In this document: in pieces, positions 1 through 8,992 of the stretch
How the letters are laid out: every line of letters begins with the position of its first letter
Position numbering within the stretch: the stretch's first letter is position 1
From: Micromonospora chaiyaphumensis
Lineage (GTDB): Bacteria > Actinomycetota > Actinomycetes > Mycobacteriales > Micromonosporaceae
Direction of reading: 5' to 3'
Length of the DNA: 64,000 nucleotides
Assembly (NCBI RefSeq): GCF_900091435.1
Contig: NZ_FMCS01000008.1
Location: forward strand, 62,001-126,000
Translations under genes and position numbers: made by a program
Notes under the pieces: model-generated
What the model was told of the DNA's origin: nothing
The model's database searches: none
What the model saw: only the letters and a program-made list of their open reading frames with translations

Positions 1-39
1 GGCCACCTGGCCGAGGACGCGGTCGGTGGGGCGGGACGC

Positions 40-78
40 GGCGGAGGCCACCGGGACCGGGTCCCGATGGCCTCCGCC
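40..78 (-). terminator. Stem-loop terminator of the first secreted-protein gene
   Basis: An 11-bp perfect stem (40-50 with 68-78) encloses a second G+C hairpin. It lies 26 bp past the stop of the minus-strand gene ending at 104. No T-run follows, as is usual for terminators in this window. Confidence 0.6.
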
Positions 79-103
79 CTCAGCTCCGCGGAGTCGGGGC
101 GGA

Positions 104-679
104 TCAGAGTGCCCCGAGGATCCGGTTGAGCAGGGCGACGATCCCGTTCAAGACGCCGCCCGCGCCGCCGGTGTTGTCGAGCAGGCCGGCGACGGCGCAG
201 AGCAGGTTGCCGAGCAGGTTGCCCGGGCCCTGCTGCGCGGTGATGTCGAGCACGACCTCGTCGAGGTGCACCTGAAGACCGAGCAGGTTCAAGTCCAGCG
301 GGCCGAGGTCGAGATTGAGGATGTCGCAGGTGGCGCTGGCCTGGACCGGCACGGTGATCTGCTGACTGATCGCGCCGAGCGAGGTGCCGGCGGAGTTGGT
401 GAGGGTGCCGGCCAGCGTGCCCACGGCGGCGAGCTGGCCGTTCTGGTTGACGAACCGGGTGGGCGTGAAGGTGCCGGTGAAGCTGCCGACCCCGCCCAGC
501 GCGTCGGTGAAGCTGCCGGTGACGGGCGTGCTCACCGCGGACGCCGCGGGGGCGGCCGCCGGCGCCTGCTGGGCCTGCTGGCTCACCGGGGCGGCCTGCG
601 CGACGCCCGTCGTGGCGAGGACCAGGCCTACGCTCGCGGCCAGGGCGACGGAGGCGGTCCGGAGACGTGCTGCATGCAT
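104..679 (-). CDS. Secreted actinobacterial protein of unknown function
   Basis: A 191-residue exported protein. The N-terminus has a classical Sec signal (Arg at 5 and 7, hydrophobic stretch 9-25, AQAAP cleavage region near 28-31), followed by an Ala/Gln/Pro-rich linker. The mature part is rich in Gly, Thr, Leu and Asn, with two cysteines (a CDILNLDLGPLDLNLLG motif and LLCAVAGLL) that could form a disulphide. I recognise the general type as a secreted protein common in actinobacteria but know no function. The start at 679 is chosen because the signal peptide begins there and AGGAAGGAAG lies just upstream; longer in-frame starts lack a ribosome binding site. Confidence 0.72.
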   Translation of the reverse strand: MHAARLRTASVALAASVGLVLATTGVAQAAPVSQQAQQAPAAAPAASAVSTPVTGSFTDALGGVGSFTGTFTPTRFVNQNGQLAAVGTLAGTLTNSAGTSLGAISQQITVPVQASATCDILNLDLGPLDLNLLGLQVHLDEVVLDITAQQGPGNLLGNLLCAVAGLLDNTGGAGGVLNGIVALLNRILGAL

Positions 680-1257
680 GAACTCTTCCTTCCTCTGGCT
701 CATTCGTGCATCCATCCGGTACCCGTGACCCACCCGGCGATTCAAATAAAATTCTTCACTTTCGATCTGTTCCGGACAGGTAGCCGCAGCTCAACAGCCA
801 GTCGATCTTCCTGCTCGGCACGTCGGCGCCGCGTCGTGCAGGCGATGGTCGAGATCGGACTGTCGACATTCCCGGCCGGCCGCAGGCGATCACTCGCCGA
901 TCGTCATGCCGAGCGAAATGTCCGATCCAACCCCTCGGCCGCCGGTGGATCCCCGCAACGGCGCGCGCACGACCGGCGCTGCCGCCAGGGCCAGGCCTTC
1001 GGCCGGATGCGACCGGCGGACCGGCAGATGTTGACCACCGATCGGTCGTGTTCGGCTCGTCCGCGGATGTATTTACTCCCGGGAAGGTTGCGCGAGCAAG
1101 ATTCTGCACGTGACATGAAGGGGCCGCGACACCTGATCGTGGATCAGCAGGTGCCGCACCCTCCTGCTGGTCCGCCCCGCGCACGGCGCCGGCTCCCTGG
1201 TCCCTGGGAGCCGGCGCCGTGGGCGTAGGACACGGGTCGCCGGCAGGTCGGCCGGAC
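680..1257. other. 578-bp intergenic region
   Basis: The part next to the secreted-protein gene (about 741-770) is an AT-rich island, unusual here, and probably holds its minus-strand promoter; I cannot fix -35 and -10 boxes. The far end holds the terminator of the hydrolase gene (1183-1220). Short open frames in between lack the third-position GC pattern and ribosome binding sites of real genes here, so I call no gene. Confidence 0.5.
1183..1220 (-). terminator. Stem-loop terminator of the alpha/beta hydrolase gene
   Basis: A perfect 15-bp stem (1183-1197 with 1206-1220) with an 8-nt loop, 38 bp beyond the stop codon of the minus-strand hydrolase gene. Confidence 0.75.
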
Positions 1258-2061
1258 TCAGCCGAGCAGGGCGTCGCGCAGCGCGGGGGCCAGCACCTCC
1301 GGCGGCACCTCGTGGAAGCCACCCGCCAGGCTGAGGTGGGTCGCCCCGGGGATCGCCTCGGCGGTCGCCACGGCGGCGTCCCGGAGCCACGGCGGGCTGC
1401 CGGTGCTGTCCACCACCACGGTCGGGGCGGCGATCGCCGCGAGCCGGTCGGCGGGCAGGCCGCCGGAGCCCGTGACCGTGGTGTCGTAGGCCAGGGTGTG
1501 CGCCAGCCCCGCCATCCAGCCCCACTCGGGGGCCTCGCGCATCGCGCCGACCGCCTCGGCGGGCACACCGACCGCGTCGGTCAGGAAGAGGGCGACCGCG
1601 TCGTCGCGCCGGCCGGCGGAGACCAGCTCGCTCAACCGCTCGGCCAGGCCCGGCTTCCGGCCGCCGTGCGGGCCGGCCTGGAACGGCGGCTCGAAGAGGG
1701 CCAGCCCGGTGAGCGGCACCCCCTCGGCGGCCGCGTACGCGGCGAGGATCGCGCCGGAGGAGAGGCCGTAGAGGTGAGCGGTGCCGCCCGCCCGGTCGGT
1801 CAGGGCTGCCACGTCCTCGATCTCGCGCTGCACCGCGTACGGCCCGGTGTCACCGCTGCCGCCGCGACCCCGGCGGTCGTAGCCGTACACGGTGAAGTCG
1901 GCGCTGAGCGCGGCGGCCAGCGCGCGGGTGGTGCTCCGGTCGTTGAAGGCCCCGCCGACCAGGATGATGGGCGGCCCGTCGCCGGCCGTCTCGTAGGCGA
2001 TCGTGGTGCCGTCCGCGGAGCGCACCGAGTCCACCGTCCAGGTGGTGCCGTTCGACGTCAT
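1258..2061 (-). CDS. Alpha/beta hydrolase
   Basis: A 267-residue soluble alpha/beta-hydrolase-fold enzyme, likely a cytoplasmic esterase or carboxylic-ester hydrolase of unknown substrate. Visible motifs are the oxyanion-hole loop (GGAFND, about 36-41), the YGYDRRGRGGSG strand-turn (59-70), the nucleophile elbow GLSSG with Ser101, and a C-terminal histidine in GGFHEVP. There is no signal peptide. AGGAAAGGAG lies immediately before the ATG at 2061 and fixes the start. It is monocistronic, diverging from the nucleotidase gene. Family assignment is secure; a substrate cannot be given. Confidence 0.85.
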   Translation of the reverse strand: MTSNGTTWTVDSVRSADGTTIAYETAGDGPPIILVGGAFNDRSTTRALAAALSADFTVYGYDRRGRGGSGDTGPYAVQREIEDVAALTDRAGGTAHLYGLSSGAILAAYAAAEGVPLTGLALFEPPFQAGPHGGRKPGLAERLSELVSAGRRDDAVALFLTDAVGVPAEAVGAMREAPEWGWMAGLAHTLAYDTTVTGSGGLPADRLAAIAAPTVVVDSTGSPPWLRDAAVATAEAIPGATHLSLAGGFHEVPPEVLAPALRDALLG

Positions 2062-2345
2062 GGCTCCTTTCCTACTGCACACGGCCGACAGCGGGGAGCC
2101 GTGAAGGATTTCACCTGCCCGTCATGTCCGACTCGTCGGGCAGACCGGTACAGGTCGCCGTCCATATCCACCATTCCGCTGTGCCGCTCCGGTCGACCTC
2201 TCGCCCGCCGGATGAGAAGCTTGCCCCCGGTGAAGCGGTGTCCCCCGACTGCCGACTTCGCGATCGACCCCTGTCACGGCACGGTCAGGGTCACCGGGCG
2301 AACCATCGTCCGGACACCACGCGCCGGTATCTCACGAGGAGTTCC

Positions 2346-4088
2346 ATGTCCGTCCCCGGGATGCGCCGCCGGGCCGCCGTCGGCCTGGCCGCACTCGCCG
2401 CCACCGCGTTCACCGCGGTCGCCGTACACCCCGACCAGGCCGAGGCCCGCCCGAAGCCGATCGACGTCAAGCTGCTCGCCATCAACGACTTCCACGGCAA
2501 CCTGGAGCCGCCGACCGGTTCCAGCGGCACCATCGACGGGAAGCCCGCCGGTGGCGCGGCATACCTGGCCGCCCACCTCGACGCGCTGCGTGGCACCACC
2601 GAGGAGGAGCGGGAGCACACCGTCACGGTCGCCGCCGGTGACCTGATCGGCGCCTCGCCGCTGCTCTCCGCCGCGTTCCACGACGAGCCCACCATCGAGG
2701 AGATGAACCTCGCCGGGCTCGAGTTCACCAGCGTCGGCAACCACGAGTTCGACGAGGGCGCGACCGAGCTGCTCCGGATGCAGAACGGCGGCTGCCACCC
2801 GGTGGACGGCTGCGGCGACGGCACCCCGTTCGAGGGCGCCAACTTCCAGTACCTGTCGGCGAACGCCTTCAAGACCGCCACCGGCAAGCCGCTGCTGCCG
2901 CCGTACGGCATCAAGAAGATCGACGGCGTGAAGATCGGCTTCATCGGGATGACCCTCGAGGGCACCCCGCAGATCGTCAGCCAGCAGGGCGTCGCCGGCC
3001 TGTCCTTCGCCGACGAGGCGGAGACCGCCAACAAGTACGCCCGCGTCCTGCGCGCCCAGGGCGTGCAGGCCATCGTCGTGCTGCTGCACGAGGGTGGCGT
3101 GCAGAACGGCGGCGGCATCAACGACTGCACCGGGTTCAGCGGCCCGATCGTCGACATCGCCAACCGGATGGACCCGTCCATCGACGTGATCGTCAGCGGG
3201 CACACCCACGCCGCGTACAACTGCAACATCAACGGCAAGCTGGTCACCAGCGCCAGCTCGTTCGGGCGCCTGGTCACCGACATCGACCTGAAGATCGACC
3301 GGCGGACCAAGGACATCGTCAGCGCGTCGGCGAACAACGTCGTGGTCACCCGGACCATCGACCCGCACGAGGCCACGAACGACCTGATCACCCACTACAA
3401 GACCGCCCTCGGCCCGGTGGCCGACAAGGTGGTCGGCGAGACCGCGAGCGTGCTCACCAAGACGCAGGAGAACCTGTACCAGACCGGGGTCGACGTCAAC
3501 GGCAAGCCGACCTACCAGACCGGTGAGTCGCCGCTCGGCAACGTGATCGCCGACGCCCAGCTCGCGGCCACCGACAACGAGCAGAACGCGGTCGCCGCGT
3601 TCATGAACCCCGGTGGTGTCCGCGCCGACCTCGACGCCGGCCCGGTCACCTACGCCGAGGCGTTCACCGTCCAGCCGTTCGCCAACAACCTGGTGACGCT
3701 GGACCTGACCGGCGCGCAGCTCTACTGCATGCTGGAGCAGCAGTTCACCACCGCCAAGGTGCTCTACGCGTCCTCGACCGTGCACTACGTCGTCGACGTC
3801 AACGGCACCACGGCGCCGGCCGCCTCGCCGTGCACCGGCACCCGCGTGGTCCGGGGCAGCCTCACCATCAACGGCACCCCGGTCACCGACGCCGGGACCT
3901 ACCGCGTCACGGTGAACAACTTCCTCTCCGGCGGTGGCGACGGCTTCAGCGTCCTCACCGGTGGCACGAACGCCGTCACCGGCATGATCGACCTGGACGC
4001 CTTCACCGCGTACCTGACCGAGAAGTCGCCGGTCTCCGCGCCGGCGCTGGACCGGATCCAGACCACCGCGGAGGTCCCGGCCGCCTGA
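2346..4088 (+). CDS. Secreted bifunctional metallophosphatase / 5'-nucleotidase
   Basis: A 580-residue exported enzyme of the UshA/5'-nucleotidase and 2',3'-cyclic phosphodiesterase family, expected to strip phosphate from extracellular nucleotides for scavenging. The N-terminal RRR-plus-hydrophobic signal peptide ends near residue 34. The metallophosphoesterase domain shows AINDFHGNLEP (metal Asp48, His50), GNHEFDEG, LLHEGG and SGHTHAAYNC. The C-terminal nucleotidase domain follows with NPGGVRADL and NNFLSGGGDGF, the substrate-binding signature. The ATG at 2346 is preceded by GAGGAG and coincides with the signal peptide, so longer frames upstream are rejected. The gene stands alone, ending in a strong terminator. 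Confidence 0.92.
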   Translation: MSVPGMRRRAAVGLAALAATAFTAVAVHPDQAEARPKPIDVKLLAINDFHGNLEPPTGSSGTIDGKPAGGAAYLAAHLDALRGTTEEEREHTVTVAAGDLIGASPLLSAAFHDEPTIEEMNLAGLEFTSVGNHEFDEGATELLRMQNGGCHPVDGCGDGTPFEGANFQYLSANAFKTATGKPLLPPYGIKKIDGVKIGFIGMTLEGTPQIVSQQGVAGLSFADEAETANKYARVLRAQGVQAIVVLLHEGGVQNGGGINDCTGFSGPIVDIANRMDPSIDVIVSGHTHAAYNCNINGKLVTSASSFGRLVTDIDLKIDRRTKDIVSASANNVVVTRTIDPHEATNDLITHYKTALGPVADKVVGETASVLTKTQENLYQTGVDVNGKPTYQTGESPLGNVIADAQLAATDNEQNAVAAFMNPGGVRADLDAGPVTYAEAFTVQPFANNLVTLDLTGAQLYCMLEQQFTTAKVLYASSTVHYVVDVNGTTAPAASPCTGTRVVRGSLTINGTPVTDAGTYRVTVNNFLSGGGDGFSVLTGGTNAVTGMIDLDAFTAYLTEKSPVSAPALDRIQTTAEVPAA

Positions 4089-4106
4089 CGGCCGACCCGC
4101 ACGACG

Positions 4107-4138
4107 ACGGGCCCCGGAGCTGATGCTCCGGGGCCCGT
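4107..4138. terminator. Bidirectional terminator between nucleotidase and MFS genes
   Basis: A perfect 14-bp stem (4107-4120 with 4125-4138) with a TGAT loop, midway between two converging genes; it can serve both. Confidence 0.85.
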
Positions 4139-4157
4139 TCGCGTGCCGCGACAGTGC

Positions 4158-5435
4158 TCAGGCGTGCGCGGGCTCCGGCTCCCGGACGACGGCGGCGACG
4201 CGGCCGTCCTGACCGGCGGTGAGCAGCCGGCGCAACGACAGGGCCAGCACCGAGGCGGTCAGGCAGCCGCCCACCACGACGGCCACCCAGAGCCGGCCGT
4301 GCGCCGCGCCGATCAGCGGGCCCGCGGTGACCGGCCCGATGACCCCGCTGATCCCGAAGATCATCGAGCTCATGGCGTTGTAGCGCCCGCGCAGCTCGTC
4401 GGTGGCGAGCGCGTTGGTCAGCGCCGGCATCACCGGCGACAGCATCGTCTCGCCGAACCCGAAGATCGCCGAACAGGCCACCACGCCCAGCGCCGCGAGC
4501 AGCGCGTTGCCCGTGCCGATCACGCCGGCCGCGCCGAGGACCAGCCAGGCGGCCGCGAAGACCGCGCCCACCGCGGCGAGCGCGCCGGTCCGGCTCCGCC
4601 CCTCCATCCGGCGGATCACCAGCAGCTGGGAGAGCACGATCATCACGGTGTTGCCGGCGAGCGCCCAGGCCACCACCCGCGGCGACACCTCCACCACCCG
4701 CACCGAGTACGCGGCGAAGCCCACCTCGATCTGCGCGTAGCCGCAGGTGGTGAGGACCAGGCCGAAGATGACCAGCCGGCGGAACGGCCGGTCCCGCAGC
4801 ACGGTGAGGTAGCCCCCGGCCGGTCGGGCGGCATCCGTCGCGGCCCTGGCCAGCCGGTGCCCGACGTGCGGGAGGGTGAGCAGGATGAGCCCCGGCATCA
4901 GGTAGCTCAGCGCGTCCAGCAGGTAGATGGCCTGGAAGGTGGCCGGCCGGGCCACGTCGACCACCGCGCCGGAGATCAGGCCGCCCACACCGATGCCCAG
5001 GTTGAGCAGGGCGAAGTTCAAGCCGAACACCCGCTGCCGCTCACCGTCGTCGGTGAGCGAGGCGAGGATGGTGTTCTGGCCGGCCCAGATCGCCGAACTG
5101 CCCACGGCGATCAGCGTCATCACGCCGAACGCCGAGGCCGTCGAGTCGACCAGGGCCAGCGAGCCGGTGCCGACCGCCTCGATCACCAGGCAGGGCAGCA
5201 CCACCCGGCGCGCGCCGAACCGGTCGATCAGCGTGCCGCCCAGCGGCGACAGCGCCAGCGTCACCGCGCCGAACCAGCCGATCACCAGGCCGGCCCGGGT
5301 GTCGCTCAGCCCGCGCACGTCGGTGAGGTAGATGAACAGGAAGGGCAGGGTGAGGCCGCGCCCGACGGCCGACAGCAGGGTGCCGATCAGGATGCGGCGG
5401 GCTTCGGGACGGGCGGGCAGGGCGCGGCGCAGCAT
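4158..5435 (-). CDS. MFS transporter (drug/metabolite efflux type)
   Basis: A 425-residue integral membrane protein of the major facilitator superfamily, with about 12 hydrophobic segments in two halves. The loop after helix 2 carries GGTLIDRFGARR, the MFS signature (G-x3-D-R-x-G-R-R form). The C-terminal tail is hydrophilic. The family resembles the MdtH-like proton-driven exporters; substrate unknown. The gene is divergent from the small soluble protein at 5546. A possible operator, AACGG at 5471-5475 and CCGTT at 5484-5488 as an inverted pair, sits in the shared upstream region, but no adjacent regulator is visible. Confidence 0.85.
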   Translation of the reverse strand: MLRRALPARPEARRILIGTLLSAVGRGLTLPFLFIYLTDVRGLSDTRAGLVIGWFGAVTLALSPLGGTLIDRFGARRVVLPCLVIEAVGTGSLALVDSTASAFGVMTLIAVGSSAIWAGQNTILASLTDDGERQRVFGLNFALLNLGIGVGGLISGAVVDVARPATFQAIYLLDALSYLMPGLILLTLPHVGHRLARAATDAARPAGGYLTVLRDRPFRRLVIFGLVLTTCGYAQIEVGFAAYSVRVVEVSPRVVAWALAGNTVMIVLSQLLVIRRMEGRSRTGALAAVGAVFAAAWLVLGAAGVIGTGNALLAALGVVACSAIFGFGETMLSPVMPALTNALATDELRGRYNAMSSMIFGISGVIGPVTAGPLIGAAHGRLWVAVVVGGCLTASVLALSLRRLLTAGQDGRVAAVVREPEPAHA

Positions 5436-5545
5436 GGCTGCATTCTTCGCGGGGGGTACGACGACCCGCGAACGGATTTGCGCCCGTTACGCGCTCGGCA
5501 GAGCCGGCGGGTGAGCAAGCTAACCCCGTCTGCCATGCTGGCCCG

Positions 5546-6019
5546 GTGACGACGACCTGGCGCCACCTGCCCGCCCCGGCCCGCGAGATCGCCGAGGCGA
5601 CCACCGAGGCGGTCGGCGCCGCGCAGGCCCGGGACGCCGGGGCGTACGAGCCGGCGGTCGAGCGGCTCGCCGCCGCGGACCGGGCCGGGCTGGTGCTCGG
5701 CGGCGTGGTCCGGTTGCTGCTGGAGGAGAGCCACCCGGACGGGCTGGACGGCGACGACGTCCGCCAGGTGCTGGAGCGGTGCGTCCGGTCGAACGCGGCC
5801 TGGCGGCCCGACGTCGACCCGCACGTGCTGCTCGTGCTGCTGGCGAGCGCGCTCGGCGTCTACGACCCGGGCGACGACGACGCGCCGCCGAACCCGGCCG
5901 CGATCGCCCGGCAGGCTCCGCTGCTCATCGCCGATCTGCTGGCGGCCACCGGCCGGCCTCTGGCCGAGCACCTGTCGGCGGCGTTCGCCGAGGTGGCCCG
6001 CACCGAACTGCACGACTGA
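5546..6019 (+). CDS. Conserved hypothetical soluble protein
   Basis: A 157-residue acidic, helix-rich protein without signal peptide or membrane segment. Leu/Ala-rich helices and a central DPHVLLVLLASALGV segment suggest a small helical bundle. I do not recognise a family. The start is the GTG at 5546. No strong ribosome binding site precedes it, so it may be leaderless. Its coding pattern (third-position GC) is normal for the window, which argues it is real. Confidence 0.65.
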   Translation: MTTTWRHLPAPAREIAEATTEAVGAAQARDAGAYEPAVERLAAADRAGLVLGGVVRLLLEESHPDGLDGDDVRQVLERCVRSNAAWRPDVDPHVLLVLLASALGVYDPGDDDAPPNPAAIARQAPLLIADLLAATGRPLAEHLSAAFAEVARTELHD

Positions 6020-6120
6020 CCGCCGTCGGCGGCCGTCTCAGGCTGGCGGCGGTCACGTGCCGGCGGCAGTCACGTGCCGGCGGCGATCACGTCTCGGTGG
6101 CCGTCCCGGGCCGATGACGG

Positions 6121-7233
6121 TCACGGGCTGGCGGCGAGGAAGACGAAGGCGGCGAGCAGCACGAGGTGCACCCCGCCCTGGAGCACGGTCGCCCGGCCCG
6201 GCACCACCGTGAGCACACCGGTCACCGCGGTCAGCGCCAGCAGCGTCAGCTGGGTGCCGCCCAGGCCCAGCAGCAGCGGGCCGTCCAGCCAGATCGAGGC
6301 CAGCGCTATGGCCGGGATGGTCAGGCCGATGCTGGCCATGGCCGAGCCGAGCGCCAGATTGAGACTGATCTGCACCCGGTCCCGGCGGGCGGCCCGGGCG
6401 GCGGCGAGGGTCTCCGGCAGCAGCACCAGCAGGGCGATGACCACGCCGACGAACGCCTGCGGCAGGTTCGCCGCCTCGACACCCGCCTCGATCGCCGGGG
6501 AGACGCTCTTCGCGTCCCCGACCACCGCGACCAGGGCCACCACCAGCAAGGCCAGGCTGGCCAGGGCGGTACGCGTGGACGGCGGGTCGGCGTGCCCGTC
6601 GCCGTCGGCGTCCTCGGGGATGATGCTGCCCTCCTGCGTCACCGGCAGGAAGTAGTCGCGGTGCCGGCCGGTCTGCACCATCACGAACAGGCCGTACAGC
6701 GCGAGCGAGGCGACCGCCGCGAAGGCCAGTTGCGCGGGGGAGAACTCCGGGCCGGGTCGGCTCGTGGTGAAGGTGGGCACCACCAGGCTGAGGGTGGCGA
6801 GCGTGGCCACCGTGGCCAGCGCCCCACCGGTACCCTCGGGGTTGAACACCGCCACCCGCCGGCGCAGCGCGCCGAGCAGCAGCGACAGGCCGAGTATCCC
6901 GTTGCAGGTGATCATCACGGCGGCGAAGACGGTGTCCCGGGCCAGCGCCTGCGTCTTGTCGCCGCCGCTGATCATCAGCGTGACGATGAGACCGACCTCG
7001 ATCACGGTGACCGCCACCGCGAGCACCAACGACCCCAGCGGCTCGCCGACCTTGTGCGCCACCACCTCGGCGTGGTGCACGGCCGCCAGCACCGCGCCGG
7101 CGAGCAGCGCGGCCACGAGGATGACCAGCGGACCGGACAGCTTCCGGTTCCAGGTGGCCGCGAGCACGACGACCGCGATCAGGGGTAGAAGGGTGGTCCA
7201 ATCGGTCAGGCGGGATCGGATCATGGCGGCCAT
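6121..7233 (-). CDS. chaA: Calcium/proton antiporter, ChaA type
   Basis: A 370-residue integral membrane cation antiporter of the CaCA superfamily, expected to export Ca2+ (or Na+/K+) against H+. About 11 hydrophobic helices are visible in two homologous halves separated by an acidic loop (IIPEDADGDGHADP). The alpha repeats show the conserved acidic residue in VTVIEVGLI and, in the second half, LLPETLAAARAA with NLALGSAMASIGLTIP, characteristic of ChaA. The ATG at 7233 has AAGG eight bases upstream. Longer frames would run back through the tRNA-Pro gene and are rejected. It is transcribed in the same direction as that tRNA but separated from it by a terminator. Confidence 0.85.
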   Translation of the reverse strand: MAAMIRSRLTDWTTLLPLIAVVVLAATWNRKLSGPLVILVAALLAGAVLAAVHHAEVVAHKVGEPLGSLVLAVAVTVIEVGLIVTLMISGGDKTQALARDTVFAAVMITCNGILGLSLLLGALRRRVAVFNPEGTGGALATVATLATLSLVVPTFTTSRPGPEFSPAQLAFAAVASLALYGLFVMVQTGRHRDYFLPVTQEGSIIPEDADGDGHADPPSTRTALASLALLVVALVAVVGDAKSVSPAIEAGVEAANLPQAFVGVVIALLVLLPETLAAARAARRDRVQISLNLALGSAMASIGLTIPAIALASIWLDGPLLLGLGGTQLTLLALTAVTGVLTVVPGRATVLQGGVHLVLLAAFVFLAASP

Positions 7234-7300
7234 GGCATCAACCTTGCCAGGAAGATGGATCAACCGCCCACGCCCGGACGCCGGTCGTTCCCCGGAGTGC

Positions 7301-7339
7301 CAAGAGGCCGCACCCGGTGGAACCGGATGCGGCCTCTTG
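7301..7339 (-). terminator. Terminator downstream of tRNA-Pro
   Basis: Arms 7301-7312 and 7328-7339 pair perfectly over 12 bp; CCGGT/ACCGG inside extends the hairpin after one mismatch. It begins 5 nt past the 3' end of the tRNA. Confidence 0.8.
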
Positions 7340-7343
7340 CCTC

Positions 7344-7420
<77 letters not shown>

Positions 7421-7490
7421 AGGCGTGCCGACAAATAGTAGCCCACCCGCTCCGATGGTCAAACTCGGTATCCCTCCGCGCCGAACCGGC

Positions 7491-7546
7491 CGCAGATCCT
7501 GGTAGCTACCGGCCCCTCCGGGGGCCGTGTCGTACCAGGATCTGCG
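7491..7546. repeat. Nested inverted repeat between phosphoesterase and tRNA-Pro
   Basis: A perfect 14-bp inverted repeat (7491-7504 with 7533-7546) encloses a second 7-bp hairpin (7510-7516 with 7521-7527). It lies 9 bp past the stop of the minus-strand phosphoesterase and upstream of tRNA-Pro, so it probably acts as the phosphoesterase terminator. The nested design with separate arms is also typical of dispersed palindromic elements; only a genome search can tell. Confidence 0.7.
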
Positions 7547-7554
7547 CGGTGCAC

Positions 7555-8448
7555 TCAGCGGGGGATCAGCGTCAGGACCGTTGCTTCTGGTGGGCAGGCG
7601 AAGCGTACTGGCGCGGTCGGGTGGGTGCCCAGGCCGGCCGAGACGTGCAGCCAGGAGTCGGAGCCGGGCCAGCGGTGCAGCCCGCGCGCCATCGAGCGGG
7701 GCAGCCCGCAGTTGGTGACCAGCGCGCCGTAGCCGGGCACGCAGACCTGCCCGCCGTGGGTGTGCCCGGCGAGCAGGAGTCCGAAGCCGTCGGCGGCCAT
7801 CCGGTCCAGCACGGCCGGCTCCGGGGAGTGGGCCAGGGCGATGGAGAGTGCCGGGCCCGTGCTCACCGGCCCGGCCACGGCCGCGTAGTCGTCCCGCTCG
7901 ATGTGCGGGTCGTCCACGCCGACCAGCTCGATCTCCCGGCCCCCGGCCTTGAGGGTGGTCCGCGCGTTGTTGAGGTCCACCCAGCCGGCGCCGGTGAAGA
8001 CGTCGCGCAGCTCCTCGTACGGCAGCGGCACGCCCTCGGTGTACTCCCGGTCGGGCAGGAAGTAGGTGAACGGGTTCTTCAGGACCGGCCCGGTGTAGTC
8101 GTTGGAGCCGAAGACGAAGGCGCCGGGCAGGTCGAGCAGCGGTTGCAGGGCGCGCAGCACGCCCGGCACCGCGTCCGGGTGGGCCATGTTGTCCCCGGTG
8201 ACCACCACCAGGTCGGGGTCGAGGGCGGCCAGCGAGGCCACCCAGTCCTGCTTGCGCCGCTGGTCGGGCATCATGTGCAGGTCCGACAGGTGCAGTACGC
8301 GCAGCGGCTCGGCGTCGGTCGGGAGCACCGGTACGTCGTACCGGCGCAGGGTGAACATGTTGCGCTCGATGAGCGACGCGTACGCCAGGGTGGCCGCCCC
8401 GGCGGCGACGGTCCCGGCCGCGAGCCGGAATAGTGTGCGCTTTCGCAT
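7555..8448 (-). CDS. Membrane-anchored metallophosphoesterase (YkuE-like)
   Basis: A 297-residue calcineurin-like phosphoesterase with an N-terminal hydrophobic segment (about 8-22) that should anchor it facing outward. Metal-binding motifs appear in order: HLSDLHMM (D and H), VVTGDN, GSNDY (the GNH motif with Ser-Asn-Asp), ALAHSPEP and LAGHTHGGQ. This arrangement matches the YkuE/YaeI group acting on phospholipid-type or UDP-sugar-lipid phosphodiesters; the actual substrate is unknown. The ATG at 8448 opens the anchor segment; it diverges from the YqeY gene 25 bp away, so their promoters overlap. Confidence 0.85.
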   Translation of the reverse strand: MRKRTLFRLAAGTVAAGAATLAYASLIERNMFTLRRYDVPVLPTDAEPLRVLHLSDLHMMPDQRRKQDWVASLAALDPDLVVVTGDNMAHPDAVPGVLRALQPLLDLPGAFVFGSNDYTGPVLKNPFTYFLPDREYTEGVPLPYEELRDVFTGAGWVDLNNARTTLKAGGREIELVGVDDPHIERDDYAAVAGPVSTGPALSIALAHSPEPAVLDRMAADGFGLLLAGHTHGGQVCVPGYGALVTNCGLPRSMARGLHRWPGSDSWLHVSAGLGTHPTAPVRFACPPEATVLTLIPR

Positions 8449-8473
8449 GGCGTTCAGGGTAGTTTGACCGTCC

Positions 8474-8929
8474 ATGAGCACGCTGAAGGACCGCCTCACC
8501 GCCGACATGCGCGCCGCCCTCAAGGCGCGCGACGAGCTGACCACCTCCACGCTGCGGATGGCCCTCGCGGCCGTCGGCAACGCCGAGGTCGCCGGTAAGG
8601 AGAAGCGCGAGCTGAGCGACGACGAGGTGCTCGCGGTGCTGACCAAGGAGGCGAAGAAGCGCCGCGAGGCCGCCACCGCCTTCGCCGACGCGGGTCGCGC
8701 GGAGCAGGCCGGCAAGGAGACCGCCGAGGGTGAGGTGCTGGAGCGCTACCTGCCGAAGCAGCTCTCCGACGACGAGCTGGCCGAGCTGGTCTCGGGGGCG
8801 CTCGCCGCGGGCGGCTTCACCGGCAAGGCGCAGATGGGCCCGGCCATGAAGGCGGCCCAGGCCGCGGTGGCGGGCCGGGCCGAGGGCGGCCGCGTCGCCG
8901 CGGAGGTCCGCCGCCAGCTCGGTCTCTGA
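8474..8929 (+). CDS. GatB/YqeY domain protein
   Basis: A 151-residue protein consisting only of a YqeY domain, the helical tRNA-binding module found at the C-terminus of GatB and GatE. The sequence starts STLKDRLTADMRAALKARDE and carries the typical ERYLPKQLSDDELAELV and GPAMKAA segments. Free-standing YqeY proteins are widespread; their exact role (possible tRNA amidotransferase accessory) is unsettled. A TAGTTT -10-like box at 8460-8465 ends eight bases before the ATG, so the mRNA is probably leaderless. Confidence 0.9.
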   Translation: MSTLKDRLTADMRAALKARDELTTSTLRMALAAVGNAEVAGKEKRELSDDEVLAVLTKEAKKRREAATAFADAGRAEQAGKETAEGEVLERYLPKQLSDDELAELVSGALAAGGFTGKAQMGPAMKAAQAAVAGRAEGGRVAAEVRRQLGL

Positions 8930-8944
8930 CCGCATCAACGACGA

Positions 8945-8979
8945 AGCGGGCGGGCACCCCGGTGGGGTGCCCGCCCGCT
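8945..8979. terminator. Bidirectional terminator between yqeY and ponA
   Basis: A perfect 16-bp stem (8945-8960 with 8964-8979) with a 3-nt loop, between two converging genes. Confidence 0.85.
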
Positions 8980-8992
8980 GGCGTTGCTCGGG

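Noticed and set aside
904..1116. 70-residue minus-strand frame in the first long gap
   Set aside because: No ribosome site, poor third-position GC bias and no recognisable features.
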